From Lacticaseibacillus pabuli (GTDB lineage: Bacteria > Bacillota > Bacilli > Lactobacillales > Lactobacillaceae), in the NCBI RefSeq assembly GCF_028736235.1, contig NZ_CP117884.1, positions 1,116,001-1,180,000 of the forward strand: a stretch of 64,000 bases of DNA. The letters run 5' to 3'. Shown here piece after piece: positions 52,605 to 62,782 of the stretch. The notes under the pieces were generated by a model. The model ran no database searches. It was not told where the DNA came from and worked only from the letters and a program-made list of their open reading frames with translations. Every line of letters starts with the position of its first letter. The first letter of the stretch is position 1. The position numbers were made by a program, and so were the translations under genes.

Positions 52605-53355
52605 TGTCTTAACACTGTTCCCAGACATGTTTGCGCCATTGGAACAGTCGCTGATTGGTAAGGCCGTTGAAGATGACAAGCTGTCACTGAACTTGGTCGA
52701 TTTCCGCAAGTACAGCCACGATAAGCATAATCACGTGGATGATACGCCTTATGGGGGCGGAGCGGGGATGCTGCTGAAGCCGGAGCCCATCTTTGAGGCC
52801 ATGGATGACATTAATGCGGCGGATACTGGCAAAAAACGGGTCATCCTGCTTGATCCAGCTGGTCGCAAGTTTGACCAGGCTGCCGCAGCAGAACTGGCAC
52901 AAGAAGACCACCTCGTCTTCATTTGCGGTCACTATGAAGGTTACGACGAACGGATTCGCACCCTGGTCACCGATGAGTTCTCTCTCGGCGACTTTGTCAT
53001 GACGGGTGGCGAAATTGCATCGATGGCGATGATTGATGCGACGGCACGACTCATTCCTGGTGTGCTGGGCAACAGCGTTTCACCTGAGACTGACAGTTTC
53101 CAGAACGGACTGTTGGAGTACCCGCAGTACACACGCCCACCAGAATACCGGGGGATGGATGTGCCGTTCGTTCTGCAAAATGGGAACCACAAGTTGATTG
53201 CTGAATGGCAATTGAAGGAAAGTTTGCGGCGGACTTACACGCGACGTCCTGACTTGTTAGTCGGGCTTGAGCTGGATAAAACCGGCAAACGGTTGCTCCG
53301 TGAAGTGAAGACAGAGGAACACACCAAACAGATAGAAGCAGAACAACAAAAATAA
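52594..53355 (+). CDS. trmD: tRNA (guanine-37 N1) methyltransferase TrmD
   Basis: TrmD makes m1G37, which prevents +1 frameshifting. ATG 52594 gives 253 residues; the knotted SPOUT fold shows [30 protein letters not shown] and [12 protein letters not shown]. It is translationally coupled to rimM. In most Firmicutes rplS follows directly; here rplS is 8.4 kb further on. Confidence 0.97.
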   Translation: MKIDVLTLFPDMFAPLEQSLIGKAVEDDKLSLNLVDFRKYSHDKHNHVDDTPYGGGAGMLLKPEPIFEAMDDINAADTGKKRVILLDPAGRKFDQAAAAELAQEDHLVFICGHYEGYDERIRTLVTDEFSLGDFVMTGGEIASMAMIDATARLIPGVLGNSVSPETDSFQNGLLEYPQYTRPPEYRGMDVPFVLQNGNHKLIAEWQLKESLRRTYTRRPDLLVGLELDKTGKRLLREVKTEEHTKQIEAEQQK

Positions 53356-53366
53356 CGTGACACCTG

Positions 53367-53399
53367 AAACCACTTACTTTCGAGCAAGTGGTTTTTTTG
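53367..53399 (+). terminator. Terminator after trmD
   Basis: AAACCACTT pairs with AAGTGGTTT around a 10-base loop, followed by T residues. Confidence 0.85.
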
Positions 53400-53717
53400 T
53401 GAAATGCTTGAACTTCTGGGTTTGAATGGGACAAATTAATATGCCACGACTGCGACACTGAGGCATATTTGGTTTGTGTACAAATTAATTAATTGTAAAT
53501 AAGAATTCTTAGATTGCAATTTTGTTAAGATTAGCGGTCTTAGAGATGAGCAGAACACTTTAAGAACATGTGTTTCGGGTTTGATAATTTTGACTAGATT
53601 GTGAACTTTTTTCGACCATCGTATTGTTTTTGTCGTTTTATAGTCATATAATTATGGCAACAAACTCATCGAAAGTTAATTATTCGTTGAAGAATCTTTT
53701 GAATCGAGGCGCCTTAA
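53400..53717 (+). promoter_or_regulatory. opp operon control region
   Basis: This AT-rich intergenic region contains TTGTTT (53624-53629), 17 bases, TATAAT (53647-53652), a good vegetative promoter about 65 bases before oppD. The remainder is AT-rich without a clear operator. Confidence 0.6.
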
Positions 53718-54740
53718 ATGAACGAGAATCAGGATCACTTCCTTGACGTGCGAGACGTTAGCACGGCATTTAAGATCAACGGTGAGTTTTACAATGCGGT
53801 AACCGACGTGAATTTAGAGGTTAAGCGTGACGAAATCATGGCCATTGTTGGTGAGTCAGGTTGTGGTAAGAGTACACTTGCGACTACCATCATGGGATTG
53901 CATGATCCTCAGCAGACGAAGATTAGTGGCGAAATTGATTTTGAAGGCCAGGATCTGCTGAAGTTTGATGAAAATAAATATAACAAAGTACGTGGCAACA
54001 AAATTGGCATGATTTTTCAAGACCCGATGTCAGCACTGGACCCATTGAAGCGGGTCGAAGAACAAATTGGTGAGGTGCTCGTTTATCACACGGACATGAA
54101 CGCCAGTCAGCGGCATGACCGGGTGATTGAATTACTAAATCAAGTTGGCATCGTTGACCCAGAATTAACCGCAAAGCAGTTTCCGCATCAGCTGTCTGGT
54201 GGGATGCGGCAACGTGTCATCATTGCGATTGCGATTGCTTGCAAGCCAGAGTTAATTATCGCTGATGAACCAACCACTGCATTGGATGTCACGATTCAGG
54301 CGCAGATTTTGGATTTGCTCCGGGACATTCAAAAGGAAAACCATGCTGGCATTATCTTGATCACCCATGACTTGGGTGTTGTCGCTGAAACGGCTGACCG
54401 TGTCGCGGTGATGTACGCCGGGCAGATTGTCGAGATTGGCACTACTGAGCAAATCTTTAATCACCCGAAGCATCCATACACCCGTTCATTGCTCCGTGCG
54501 ATGCCTCAGCGGGGGAGTGAAGATGATGACTTGTACGTCATTCAGGGCATGGTGCCATCATTGCAACGGATGCCGCAAGATGGTGACCGGTTTGCCCCAC
54601 GGATTCCATGGGTAAAGCCTGAGGAGCACGAAGCCCACCCGGTCCTGCACGATTTGGGTGACGGCCATGAAGTGCGGTGCACTTGCTACAAGCATTTCGA
54701 ATTTCCAGATGAGGAGCGTGCAGCTAATGAGTCTAATTAA
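53718..54740 (+). CDS. oppD: Oligopeptide ABC transporter ATPase OppD
   Basis: OppD is one of two ATPases powering peptide import. The 340-residue product has Walker [17 protein letters not shown], signature [14 protein letters not shown], Walker [14 protein letters not shown] and the C-terminal Opp-type region with the cysteine pair near the end (VRCTCYKH), a remnant of the iron-sulfur-type motif seen in Opp/Dpp ATPases. It starts the operon oppDFBCA, the order found in lactococci and lactobacilli. Confidence 0.94.
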   Translation: MNENQDHFLDVRDVSTAFKINGEFYNAVTDVNLEVKRDEIMAIVGESGCGKSTLATTIMGLHDPQQTKISGEIDFEGQDLLKFDENKYNKVRGNKIGMIFQDPMSALDPLKRVEEQIGEVLVYHTDMNASQRHDRVIELLNQVGIVDPELTAKQFPHQLSGGMRQRVIIAIAIACKPELIIADEPTTALDVTIQAQILDLLRDIQKENHAGIILITHDLGVVAETADRVAVMYAGQIVEIGTTEQIFNHPKHPYTRSLLRAMPQRGSEDDDLYVIQGMVPSLQRMPQDGDRFAPRIPWVKPEEHEAHPVLHDLGDGHEVRCTCYKHFEFPDEERAANESN

Positions 54741-55689
54741 AGTCGATAATCTGCAGGTGCACTACCCAATTCGCGGCGGTTTCTGGAACCGAGTCGTGGA
54801 CAACGTGCTTGCTGTCGACGGGGTCAGTTTTGAAATTGAACCAGGCGAAACATTTGGTCTGGTAGGTGAGTCTGGCTCCGGTAAATCTACAACTGGCAAG
54901 GCAATCGTCGGGTTGGAAAAGGCCACGGCAGGAACAATCACATATGACGGACAGGACGTCACAAAGAAATCAGAGCGGACGCACATGGATTACAACCGTG
55001 ACGTGCAAATGATTTTTCAGGACTCACTGTCCAGTCTCAATCCGCGCAAACGGATTGAAAACATCATCGCCGAACCACTGCAAAATTTCGAGCATTTGAG
55101 CAAAGAGGACGAGAAGCTGCGTGTCTTGCAACTGCTGGACATCGTTGGCTTAGGACCGGATGCGTTATACAAGTATCCCTACCAGTTCTCTGGTGGTCAG
55201 CGCCAGCGTATTGGCGTTGCGCGTGCCGTTGCAACGAATCCGAAACTAATCATTGCAGATGAACCTGTTTCCGCGCTGGATCTATCCGTGCAGGCGCAGG
55301 TGCTGAACTTCATGAAGAAAGTGCAACGTGAACTCGGCGTTTCTTACTTATTTATCTCCCATGATTTAGGGGTTGTCCGTCACATGTGTACGACAATCGC
55401 CATCATGCACCGTGGCCGTTTGGTTGAAATCGGTAGCCGCGACGACATCTATAATCACCCGCTACACATTTACACGCGCCGCCTACTTGCTGCAATTCCG
55501 GAAACCAATGTGGATCATCGCGAAGAACACCGTCAGCACCGGGCTGAGATTGAGCAAGAGTACCAAGAAGACCAAGCGTTCTACTATGCTGAAGATGGTT
55601 CTGCATTTCCACTGACCAAAGTTTCTGACACACATCAGGTTGCTTTGCCACCAGATAAACTGGCTGAGCTAGAAAAGCAGAGGGGGTAA
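54727..55689 (+). CDS. oppF: Oligopeptide ABC transporter ATPase OppF
   Basis: The start is ATG 54727 (GAGGAG upstream), overlapping oppD by 14 bases. The 320-residue product has Walker A GESGSGKSTTGKAIVG, signature FSGGQRQRIGVARA and Walker B LIIADEPVSALDL. It works as a heterodimer with OppD. Confidence 0.94.
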   Translation: MSLIKVDNLQVHYPIRGGFWNRVVDNVLAVDGVSFEIEPGETFGLVGESGSGKSTTGKAIVGLEKATAGTITYDGQDVTKKSERTHMDYNRDVQMIFQDSLSSLNPRKRIENIIAEPLQNFEHLSKEDEKLRVLQLLDIVGLGPDALYKYPYQFSGGQRQRIGVARAVATNPKLIIADEPVSALDLSVQAQVLNFMKKVQRELGVSYLFISHDLGVVRHMCTTIAIMHRGRLVEIGSRDDIYNHPLHIYTRRLLAAIPETNVDHREEHRQHRAEIEQEYQEDQAFYYAEDGSAFPLTKVSDTHQVALPPDKLAELEKQRG

Positions 55690-55695
55690 GACAGC

Positions 55696-56655
55696 ATGTG
55701 GAAAACAATTTTACGACGGGTACTCATCATGATTCCCGAACTCATTATTCTTAGCATACTGGTTTTCCTGCTTGCTAAGCTGATGCCTGGGGATCCATTT
55801 ACTGGTTCCATTAACCCACGTTTGGGGCAAGCACAAATTCATCATTTGATGCGGATTAATGGGTTGTATGATCCTTGGTACCAGCAGTACTGGAACTGGG
55901 TGGTGCACTTGTTCCACGGCAATCTTGGGACGAGTTATGAATACCACGAACCTGTTATCGACTTGATCAAGCAACGTGGGGCTAACACCTTGTACTTGGC
56001 GGTCTTCACCATGGTTCTGACCTATGTTATCGGTCTGCCACTTGGTATTTACGCCGGCAAGCACGAAGGCAAGCTTCAGGATACCTTGGTCCAGATTTAC
56101 ACCTACGTCACGATGGCTATTCCTTACTTCGTTGTCCTGGTTGTCGGTATTTGGATCTTTGGTTACGGCTTGAACCTCTTCCCAACGGCGGGGTCCGTGT
56201 CACCACAAGCAAATGGCTTCGGCCCGACGCTACTATCGCGCATCGGGCATATCCTCTTACCAGGATTACTGGGGGCGCTGTTCGGGACGGTTAACATCGT
56301 CCAGTACCTGCGTTCTGAAGTCATTGATTCAAAGCATTCGGAATATGTCCGGACGATTCGGGCCAAGGGTGTCCCAATGCCGGCTATCTACCGTCATCAT
56401 ATTTTCCGGAACTCACTGCTGCCAATCGCGGCATTTGCGGGTTACTCCATTACCGGTTTACTGGGTGGGTCAATCTTTACTGAAATGGTCTTCTCATATC
56501 CCGGCATGGGCCTGCTGTTCTTAAACGCAATTAATTTCCGTGACTACACCGTTATCACGGCACTGGTTTTACTCTATGGATTCTTAAACTTACTGGGCAC
56601 ACTGCTGTCAGATATTGTCCTGAGCATCGTGGATCCTCGGATTCGAGTCTCATAA
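55696..56655 (+). CDS. oppB: Oligopeptide permease OppB
   Basis: The 319-residue inner-membrane permease has about six transmembrane segments and the EAA loop region SEYVRTIRAKGVPMPAIYRHHIFRN that contacts the ATPases. It begins 6 bases after oppF. Confidence 0.94.
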   Translation: MWKTILRRVLIMIPELIILSILVFLLAKLMPGDPFTGSINPRLGQAQIHHLMRINGLYDPWYQQYWNWVVHLFHGNLGTSYEYHEPVIDLIKQRGANTLYLAVFTMVLTYVIGLPLGIYAGKHEGKLQDTLVQIYTYVTMAIPYFVVLVVGIWIFGYGLNLFPTAGSVSPQANGFGPTLLSRIGHILLPGLLGALFGTVNIVQYLRSEVIDSKHSEYVRTIRAKGVPMPAIYRHHIFRNSLLPIAAFAGYSITGLLGGSIFTEMVFSYPGMGLLFLNAINFRDYTVITALVLLYGFLNLLGTLLSDIVLSIVDPRIRVS

Positions 56656-56668
56656 GGAGGGGTTAACA

Positions 56669-57625
56669 ATGGATAGCAAAATTGATCGTCATAGTTCCAT
56701 ATCTGCTGAAGACCTCGCCCGCCTGAATAAAGAGGCAGAGCAAGAAGCTGCACCATCAGCATTAAAAATTACTTGGAACGAATTTAAGGCTGACAAACCA
56801 GCATTAATTTCCTTAATTATTATTTTGACTTTCTTCATCTTTGTGGGCGTTGCTTCACTGTTTATTAACGTTCCAAAGATGATGCAGACAAATTTTATGG
56901 CTTACTATAACCAGCCATTCACTAAAGATTTTTGGCTGGGTGCCGATTCAGGTGGTAAGTCCATTGCCAAGCAACTCATTGTTGGGTCACGCAACTCAAT
57001 TGGGATTGCAATTGGTTTGACCGTGATTTCATCCACGTTCGGGATTTGCTGGGGCATGGTCTCAGGCTACTTCGGCGGTATGGCAGATTTGGTCATGCAA
57101 CGTGTATATGATTTTATGATGATTATTCCAATGCTCATGACCATCATCGTCATTGTGACCATCATTCCTTCATACACTGCCATCACGTTGACCTTGATTC
57201 TGTCCTGCTTCTACTGGATGGGGACTTCGCGTTTGATCCGGTCACGGACCCTGGCTGAAACGCAGAAGGATTACGTGCAGGCGTCAAAGGCATTTGGCAC
57301 GAGCAACGTGAAGATTATCTTCCGTGAAATCATGCCAAACATTTCATCGCTGATTATCGTTGATACAACTTTATCCTTCGCTGAAAACATGGGGGTTGAA
57401 ACTGGGCTCTCATACCTGGGCTTTGGGTTACCGATGGGGACACCATCATTAGGGACCTTGATTGCGAATGCTAACGACCCTGAGAACATCACCAATTACT
57501 GGTGGACTTGGTTGCCAGCCGCACTCGAAATTATCATTCTATGTTTGGCCATCAGCTACATTGGTCAGGTTCTACGTCGGACATTAAACGCTGCACAACG
57601 GCGTGGTACGGAAGACGAAAAATAG
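56669..57625 (+). CDS. oppC: Oligopeptide permease OppC
   Basis: The 318-residue permease has an N-terminal cytoplasmic tail, about six transmembrane segments and an EAA motif (QKDYVQASKAFGTSNVKIIFREIMPN). AAGGAGG precedes the ATG. It completes the permease heterodimer with OppB. Confidence 0.94.
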   Translation: MDSKIDRHSSISAEDLARLNKEAEQEAAPSALKITWNEFKADKPALISLIIILTFFIFVGVASLFINVPKMMQTNFMAYYNQPFTKDFWLGADSGGKSIAKQLIVGSRNSIGIAIGLTVISSTFGICWGMVSGYFGGMADLVMQRVYDFMMIIPMLMTIIVIVTIIPSYTAITLTLILSCFYWMGTSRLIRSRTLAETQKDYVQASKAFGTSNVKIIFREIMPNISSLIIVDTTLSFAENMGVETGLSYLGFGLPMGTPSLGTLIANANDPENITNYWWTWLPAALEIIILCLAISYIGQVLRRTLNAAQRRGTEDEK

Positions 57626-57733
57626 TGACCAAATCATGAAACCTTTAAGGGGGCGATGCTCGTCAGTAATATTAACTTGAAGACGACGTCACGCAATCAT
57701 GCATTACATTAATTAATGTGGAGGAGAATGTTT

Positions 57734-59524
57734 ATGAGTCAATCAAAGAAATGGCTTAGCGCAGGTGTGGCAGTTGCTGCTGTCCTGACGCTGGCTGCAT
57801 GTTCAAATGGCAGCAGCAGTAAGGGTACTTCAGCTCGTCTCAAGCTGCCTAACAACTATAGTGCAAGTGCAAAGGCTACCAAGGCGGGTAACAATAGTAC
57901 GTTGAAGGTTGCTGAAATTAATGATGCCCCATTTGAAGGAATTACAGCTGCAACCATTGCCACCAACGCCGAGGATTCCGATGTCTTTGCACCAGGTGGT
58001 ATGGGCAATATGTTCTTCTTTGACAAGAACTACAAGATTGTCGATGGTGGGCTTGCGAACCAGAAGCTGGACCGGAAGAACAACACTGCAACGATGACGC
58101 TTCGTAAGAACGCTAAATGGTCTAACGGCCAAAAGGTTACCGCGAAGGATATGGAGTACCCTTACGAAATTATCGGTAACAAGGACACCGTTTCCCAGCA
58201 GTATTCTTCTGACTATGAAAACATCAAGGGTATGGCTGAATACCACGCGGGAACTGCCAAGACTATTTCTGGGATTACCTACCCAGATGGTGAAAATGGC
58301 CGTAAGATGGTCATTCACTTCAAACATATGTCACCTGCCATGGAATATGCAGGTAACTCATTCATTTGGTCATCCGTAGAACCATACGAATACATCAAGA
58401 ATGTCCCAATCGCCAAGTTAGCTTCTGCACCACAAGTACGTAAGAACCCAATTTTCGTTGGGCCTTACAAACTCGACAAGATGGTCCAAGGTGAATCTAC
58501 CAGCTGGGTACCTAACAAGTACTACTATGGGAAGACGCCTAAGATCAAGCACATTACCATTCAGGTTGTGTCCTCTAGCAACGCTACTGCTGCCTTCAAG
58601 GCTAAGAAGTACGACTTCTCCTTCACCGCTGCGCCTAGCCAGTACCCACAGCTGAAGAAACTGAAGAACTATGCTGAGGTTGGTTCACCAGCACTCTCCT
58701 ATGGTTACTTTGGGTTTAACGTTGGTCGTTATGACACCAAGACTGGTAAGAACGTCATGGATAAGAATGCCAAGATGGGTAACAAGAATCTCCGTCAGGC
58801 AATGTTCTATGCGCTTGATAGTGATGCCATCTTCAAGAAGCTATCTAACGGGCTCTCATGGCGTGGTAACACCTTGATTCCACCTGCATTCAAGGCGTAC
58901 AACGACAAGAGTCAGACTGGTTTCAAGTACGACATGCCTAAAGCCAAGAAGTTACTGGATGACGCGGGCTACAAGAAGCGCAACGGTAGCAAGTGGCGTT
59001 CCGATCCTAAGGGTAAGAAGCTGGTTATCTACTTCGGTGCTATGAAGAGTTCCGCAGCAACCGAATCTCGTTACCAGTACGATCTGCAGCAATGGCACAA
59101 GCTTGGTCTGGACGTTAAGATGACATCTGGCAAGCCAATGGAAATGAACAGTTTCTACTCCACACTGCAGCAGCCTAAGCAGAACAAGATTGATATCTTC
59201 AATGCTGCTTGGCAGACGAGTTCCGAACCTACTCCTACTCAGCTGTATGGCGAAACAGCACCATACAACATGGGTCACTTCGTTTCCAAGAAGAACACAC
59301 AGCTCATGGCAAACATGAACAACAACAAGTCTTGGAACCTCAAGTACCGGAAGAACCAATTCTACGCATGGCAGAAGTACATGAACCAGCAGGCTGCCTA
59401 CGTACCTGACAACTTTAGCCTCAATTACACACCTGTTAACAAGCGTGTTAAGGGCTACAGCATGGCACCTCAGGATAACCAGCTCTGGGCTGAACTGCAG
59501 CTCACCTCTGCAAACCTTAAGTAG
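57734..59524 (+). CDS. oppA: Oligopeptide-binding lipoprotein OppA
   Basis: ATG 57734 is chosen for GGAGGAG 8 bases upstream. The signal peptide ends in LAAC (Cys near residue 19), giving a lipid-anchored receptor. The 596-residue protein is a class C binding protein, rich in Lys and Asn. It supplies peptides to OppBCDF; the larger size fits long-peptide-binding OppA of lactic acid bacteria. A strong terminator follows. Confidence 0.93.
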   Translation: MSQSKKWLSAGVAVAAVLTLAACSNGSSSKGTSARLKLPNNYSASAKATKAGNNSTLKVAEINDAPFEGITAATIATNAEDSDVFAPGGMGNMFFFDKNYKIVDGGLANQKLDRKNNTATMTLRKNAKWSNGQKVTAKDMEYPYEIIGNKDTVSQQYSSDYENIKGMAEYHAGTAKTISGITYPDGENGRKMVIHFKHMSPAMEYAGNSFIWSSVEPYEYIKNVPIAKLASAPQVRKNPIFVGPYKLDKMVQGESTSWVPNKYYYGKTPKIKHITIQVVSSSNATAAFKAKKYDFSFTAAPSQYPQLKKLKNYAEVGSPALSYGYFGFNVGRYDTKTGKNVMDKNAKMGNKNLRQAMFYALDSDAIFKKLSNGLSWRGNTLIPPAFKAYNDKSQTGFKYDMPKAKKLLDDAGYKKRNGSKWRSDPKGKKLVIYFGAMKSSAATESRYQYDLQQWHKLGLDVKMTSGKPMEMNSFYSTLQQPKQNKIDIFNAAWQTSSEPTPTQLYGETAPYNMGHFVSKKNTQLMANMNNNKSWNLKYRKNQFYAWQKYMNQQAAYVPDNFSLNYTPVNKRVKGYSMAPQDNQLWAELQLTSANLK

Positions 59525-59546
59525 TCATTGTTAGTTGCTTTTAGCT

Positions 59547-59585
59547 AAACAAAGCGGTCACCTCATCGAGGTGGCCGCTTTGTTT
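59547..59585. terminator. Bidirectional terminator between oppA and chromate transporter genes
   Basis: AAACAAAGCGG-CACCTC pairs with GAGGTG-CCGCTTTGTTT around ATC. Confidence 0.9.
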
Positions 59586-59600
59586 GTGTTGGATAATGAG

Positions 59601-60152
59601 CTAGATGTAGTAAACGATTGCGCCAAACACACCGGCAAGCGCGATAAGAATGACAGGGTTCACGTGGTATTTCAGGTCGAGAACTAACACCCCGATAATG
59701 ACAACGAGGCTGGACCAATTGAAGTTGGCTTTGGCCCACGCACCGATGCTGTTAATATTGAACACCGTCCCCAGCATGATGGTGAACGCCACGGCGAGAA
59801 TCAGGCCTGCGCTGGCCGGCTTGATGCCATCGAGAATGGCGCTGAGTATCCAATTATTCTTGATGCGTTTTTCGAAGTGCAAGTATAGCGGCACGATGAC
59901 GAAGGAAGGGACACAGACCATCAACGTGGCCAGCACAGCGCCCCAGAATCCGTGTGTGAGTTGGCCGATATAAGTGGCTGAATTAATGGCGATGGGTCCC
60001 GGAATCATCCCATCCAGTGCATTGAGATCTGCAAATTGCTGGAGGCTAAGTCCAAAAGTTTGCGACTCCGCATAGATGAGGGACAGCATGGCGTAGCCAC
60101 CGCCGAAACCCAGAAAGCCAATTTTGAGGAAAGCGAGCATTAGACTAATCAT
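59601..60152 (-). CDS. Chromate transporter, CHR domain subunit 2
   Basis: The 183-residue membrane protein is a single CHR domain (FLKIGFLGFGGGYAMLSLIYAE and MIPGPIAINSATYIGQ). Short-form chromate transporters work as a pair of two such proteins in antiparallel orientation. Its start overlaps the end of the partner gene upstream (ATGA). In the absence of chromate the natural substrate is unknown; sulfate or another oxyanion is possible. Confidence 0.9.
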   Translation of the reverse strand: MISLMLAFLKIGFLGFGGGYAMLSLIYAESQTFGLSLQQFADLNALDGMIPGPIAINSATYIGQLTHGFWGAVLATLMVCVPSFVIVPLYLHFEKRIKNNWILSAILDGIKPASAGLILAVAFTIMLGTVFNINSIGAWAKANFNWSSLVVIIGVLVLDLKYHVNPVILIALAGVFGAIVYYI

Positions 60153-60697
60153 GCCTTTGCCTCCTTATGCTTCTGACTGCCCATGATGACACCGACAACG
60201 CCGGCAATGACAATCAGAACTGGTGCACTAGCTAGGCTGAAGACGCTGGCGAGCAGGCAGAATACCGCGAGCAAGATACTGGCAATGTTCTTCAGATTAT
60301 ACCGTGCTAAGGTGTAGGCGGCGCTGAATAGGAAGGCGGCAGATGATGCCCGAATAGCGCTCATGATACTGAGGATGATGCCACGCTGCGGAATCAGTTG
60401 GTACAAAATGGTTGCCAGCAGCATAAACGTAAACGCTGGGAAAATGGCGCCAAATGCAGCCCAGAACATGCCAGGCACGCCATTCACCTTGCGCCCGACG
60501 AAGCAAGCGTTGGTGAGGGCGATGACCCCTGGAAAAGTTTGCGATAGGGTGGAATACTCGTACAACTCGTCTTTAGCCATGAGGTGGTACTTGTCCACGA
60601 CCTCACGCTGAATCATTGGGAGCATGGCCAGCCCACCTGAAAAGGTGAGGGCACCTGCAGTAAAGTAGACTTTAAATAGTAGCCAGTTCTTGTTCAA
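60149..60697 (-). CDS. Chromate transporter, CHR domain subunit 1
   Basis: Start is TTG 60697 (minus strand), with AAGGTGA upstream; the longer frame reaches into non-coding DNA. The 182-residue product has GALTFSGGLAMLPMIQREVV and FPGVIALTNACFVGRKV, the CHR signature. Together with the next gene it makes the two-part transporter. Confidence 0.88.
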   Translation of the reverse strand: MNKNWLLFKVYFTAGALTFSGGLAMLPMIQREVVDKYHLMAKDELYEYSTLSQTFPGVIALTNACFVGRKVNGVPGMFWAAFGAIFPAFTFMLLATILYQLIPQRGIILSIMSAIRASSAAFLFSAAYTLARYNLKNIASILLAVFCLLASVFSLASAPVLIVIAGVVGVIMGSQKHKEAKA

Positions 60698-61180
60698 GAT
60701 TTCATCACCTTCCGATAGGCCTATTATAACAAGCTTTACCGAACTAATGACTATCATCAAAAATGTTTTGCTGGACATGTGATTATTGTGTTGCGGGTGT
60801 AGCAATCGCTTGCATAGACTTGAAGTGATTCGAATGGTTAATAACACTATTAGCTAGATTCTGGTTATGAATTTACCGTTCATGGGGCTTTGTGGTCGCA
60901 GATGTGATGCGAGTTAACTTAGAACAAAACTAGCATTCAATTTGTCGTGAGAATTGTACATCTAAAATTGGGCTTTGCGATATTCTTCGTGGTCGTTAAT
61001 AGTTAACGCTCTTATTAAATTGGACTAGGTCATCTCTTTCTTGTGGTTCAGGTCAATAGTAGGCCCTTAAAATCAGTCGAAAGTCCGATTTGATTAAATC
61101 TCGTGAAATTTGGTACTGAGTAGATGTATAATTTAAATAACGTCAAAGCAAAGACGCGAAAATACTTTGGAGGTATTATT
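60698..61180. other. AT-rich intergenic region
   Basis: No gene is visible. A weak promoter (TGAAAT-17-TATAAT near 61112-61140) precedes the DUF805 gene; its -10 is good, its -35 poor. The rest holds no repeat or hairpin that stands out. Confidence 0.5.
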
Positions 61181-61654
61181 ATGAGTGAAGGACATGTTGG
61201 TTTTGTTCAGGCATTAGGGTTGTTTTTCCGTCAGGGATTTGATTTTCATGGGCGTTCATCACGGAGCGCGTACTGGTGGGTTCAGTTGTGGGGTGTTCTG
61301 TTAGGCGGCGTAGTTGGTGTACTGGAAGTTACCCACGTTCTGGACGCTAGCCGGATGGGAATTGGTTTCCTGCCTGCTATCTTGATTGGTATGGTGCCAG
61401 TGATTCTTTTTGATCTCGTTGCCATTATTTTACTGGTTCCAGAGACGGCACTGATGGTTCGGCGCAGTCGTGACGCGGGCTTTGGTTCTGTTTGGGCATA
61501 CATCCTAGGCATCATGGAACTAATCCAGATTTTCATGCCAAATGGTCAGTTTGATGGTACGCCTGCAATCAAGTACACGTTCCAGGGCGTCATGCTCGTG
61601 CTTAGTTTGTTCCTATTGTACGTGACTCTTCGGCCAAGCAAGGCGACCAACTAA
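61181..61654 (+). CDS. DUF805 family membrane protein
   Basis: The start is ATG 61181 with GGAGGT upstream. The 157-residue product has the DUF805 pattern FDFHGRSSRSAYWW followed by four predicted transmembrane segments and RRSRDAGFGS between the second and third. The family is widespread, with no assigned function; it often lies near stress or phage genes. It is placed in the segment that separates trmD from rplS. Confidence 0.87.
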   Translation: MSEGHVGFVQALGLFFRQGFDFHGRSSRSAYWWVQLWGVLLGGVVGVLEVTHVLDASRMGIGFLPAILIGMVPVILFDLVAIILLVPETALMVRRSRDAGFGSVWAYILGIMELIQIFMPNGQFDGTPAIKYTFQGVMLVLSLFLLYVTLRPSKATN

Positions 61655-61673
61655 GGCGGTCAAGCAAATTATC

Positions 61674-61702
61674 TTTACAAGCGTGGGGGACATTGCTATA
61701 AT
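61674..61702 (+). promoter_or_regulatory. rplS promoter
   Basis: TTTACA (61674-61679), 17 bases, TATAAT (61697-61702). Confidence 0.7.
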
Positions 61703-61708
61703 TACTGC

Positions 61709-61786
61709 TTGTGGAATCCCCACGTAAATTCCGATGTTCCGCTGGCCCGGGATGGGTGTAAGAATGTCGACAAAAGGAGAAATACC
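61709..61786 (+). promoter_or_regulatory. L19 leader
   Basis: The 80-base untranslated leader before rplS lies where the Firmicute L19 leader RNA occurs. It begins with a stem GTGG-aatc-CCAC (around 61711-61722) near the transcript start. The identification rests on position more than on sequence. Confidence 0.4.
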
Positions 61787-61787
61787 A

Positions 61788-62135
61788 ATGAACTTACTTA
61801 TTGACGAAATCACCAAGTCTCAGCTTCGCGATGACATTCCTGACTTCAAGGCCGGTGACACCGTACGTGTCCACGCTAAGATTGTCGAAGGTGAACGCGA
61901 ACGTATCCAACTTTTCGAAGGCGTTGTTGTTAAGCGCCGCGGTACCGGCGTTTCCGCTACCTACACTGTTCGTAAGATCAGTTCAGGTGTCGGCGTTGAA
62001 CGTACCTTCCCAGTAAACACACCTCGTGTTGAAAAGATCGAAGTTATCCGTCATGGTGCTGTGCGTCGTGCTAAGCTCTACTACCTGCGTGCATTGCGCG
62101 GTAAGGCTGCACGTATCAAGGAAGCCCGTCGTTAA
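61788..62135 (+). CDS. rplS: 50S ribosomal protein L19
   Basis: L19 bridges the two ribosomal subunits. ATG 61788 has AAAGGAG upstream and gives 115 residues with [19 protein letters not shown] and [20 protein letters not shown]. It is normally directly behind trmD; here it has its own promoter, probably because of the 8.4-kb insertion. Confidence 0.96.
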   Translation: MNLLIDEITKSQLRDDIPDFKAGDTVRVHAKIVEGERERIQLFEGVVVKRRGTGVSATYTVRKISSGVGVERTFPVNTPRVEKIEVIRHGAVRRAKLYYLRALRGKAARIKEARR

Positions 62136-62149
62136 GATAGCAATTGAGG

Positions 62150-62175
62150 AGCGGCCGCTTGCGGTCGCTTTTTTT
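62150..62175 (+). terminator. Terminator after rplS
   Basis: AGCGGCCGC pairs with GCGGTCGCT and is followed by T residues. Confidence 0.85.
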
Positions 62176-62195
62176 GCAAAATTCGGAGGTACATT

Positions 62196-62444
62196 ATGGC
62201 TGAACAACCTAAAGAACGGCTTGATCGGATTAATGAACTTGCTAAGAAGGCTAAGAGTAGCGAAGGTCTGACTCCTGCAGAAATTTCTGAGCGTGCAGAG
62301 TTACGCAAGGCATACCTTGAGGACTTTAAGGCAGGCTTCCGTGAGCAAGTTGAGTCATTGAAGGTCATCGATGAAGATGGCAATGAGGTGACACCACAAA
62401 AAGTAATCGATATTCAGCGTAAAAAGGGTTTACGGAAAGATTAA
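62196..62444 (+). CDS. DUF896 family protein (YnzC-like)
   Basis: The 82-residue product is a short helical protein with the family motif LDRINELAKKAKSSEGLTPAEISERAELRKAYLEDFKAGFREQ, split here by the usual helix-hairpin. In Bacillus YnzC is part of the SOS-linked yneA-yneB-ynzC operon; here there is no SOS box visible and it stands behind rplS. Confidence 0.92.
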   Translation: MAEQPKERLDRINELAKKAKSSEGLTPAEISERAELRKAYLEDFKAGFREQVESLKVIDEDGNEVTPQKVIDIQRKKGLRKD

Positions 62445-62507
62445 CCCTTTGCAAACGCCGCCATTTTTGGCACAATAGAGAAGGACATTTCAAGGAGGAA
62501 CAGCATT

Positions 62508-62729
62508 ATGACCATGTTTATTATCGGTTTCGTCATCGGCGCAATCGCCGGTGTCGCAGGGGGCTTCTTCGGCGCCCGTGCGTACATGAAGAAGTATTTC
62601 CAGGACAATCCTCCTATCAACGAGGACATGCTGCGGACGATGATGCTCTCTATGGGGGCAAAGCCTTCTGAAAAGAAGCTTAATCAGATGATGCAGCAGA
62701 TGAAGACTCAGCAAAAGAATTCGAAGTAG
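62508..62729 (+). CDS. YneF family (UPF0154) membrane protein
   Basis: The 73-residue product has one N-terminal transmembrane segment rich in Gly (about 4-24: [20 protein letters not shown]), followed by [24 protein letters not shown], typical of the UPF0154 family. AAGGAGG precedes the ATG. Its function is unknown. Confidence 0.93.
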   Translation: MTMFIIGFVIGAIAGVAGGFFGARAYMKKYFQDNPPINEDMLRTMMLSMGAKPSEKKLNQMMQQMKTQQKNSK

Positions 62730-62741
62730 TCTTTCTCTATG

Positions 62742-62779
62742 GAGCCGTGAGACCGGAATGCTGGTCTCACGGCTTTTTT
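62742..62779 (+). terminator. Terminator after the YneF gene
   Basis: GCCGTGAGACC pairs with GGTCTCACGGC around GGAATGCT and is followed by six T. Confidence 0.9.
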
Positions 62780-62782
62780 GCA

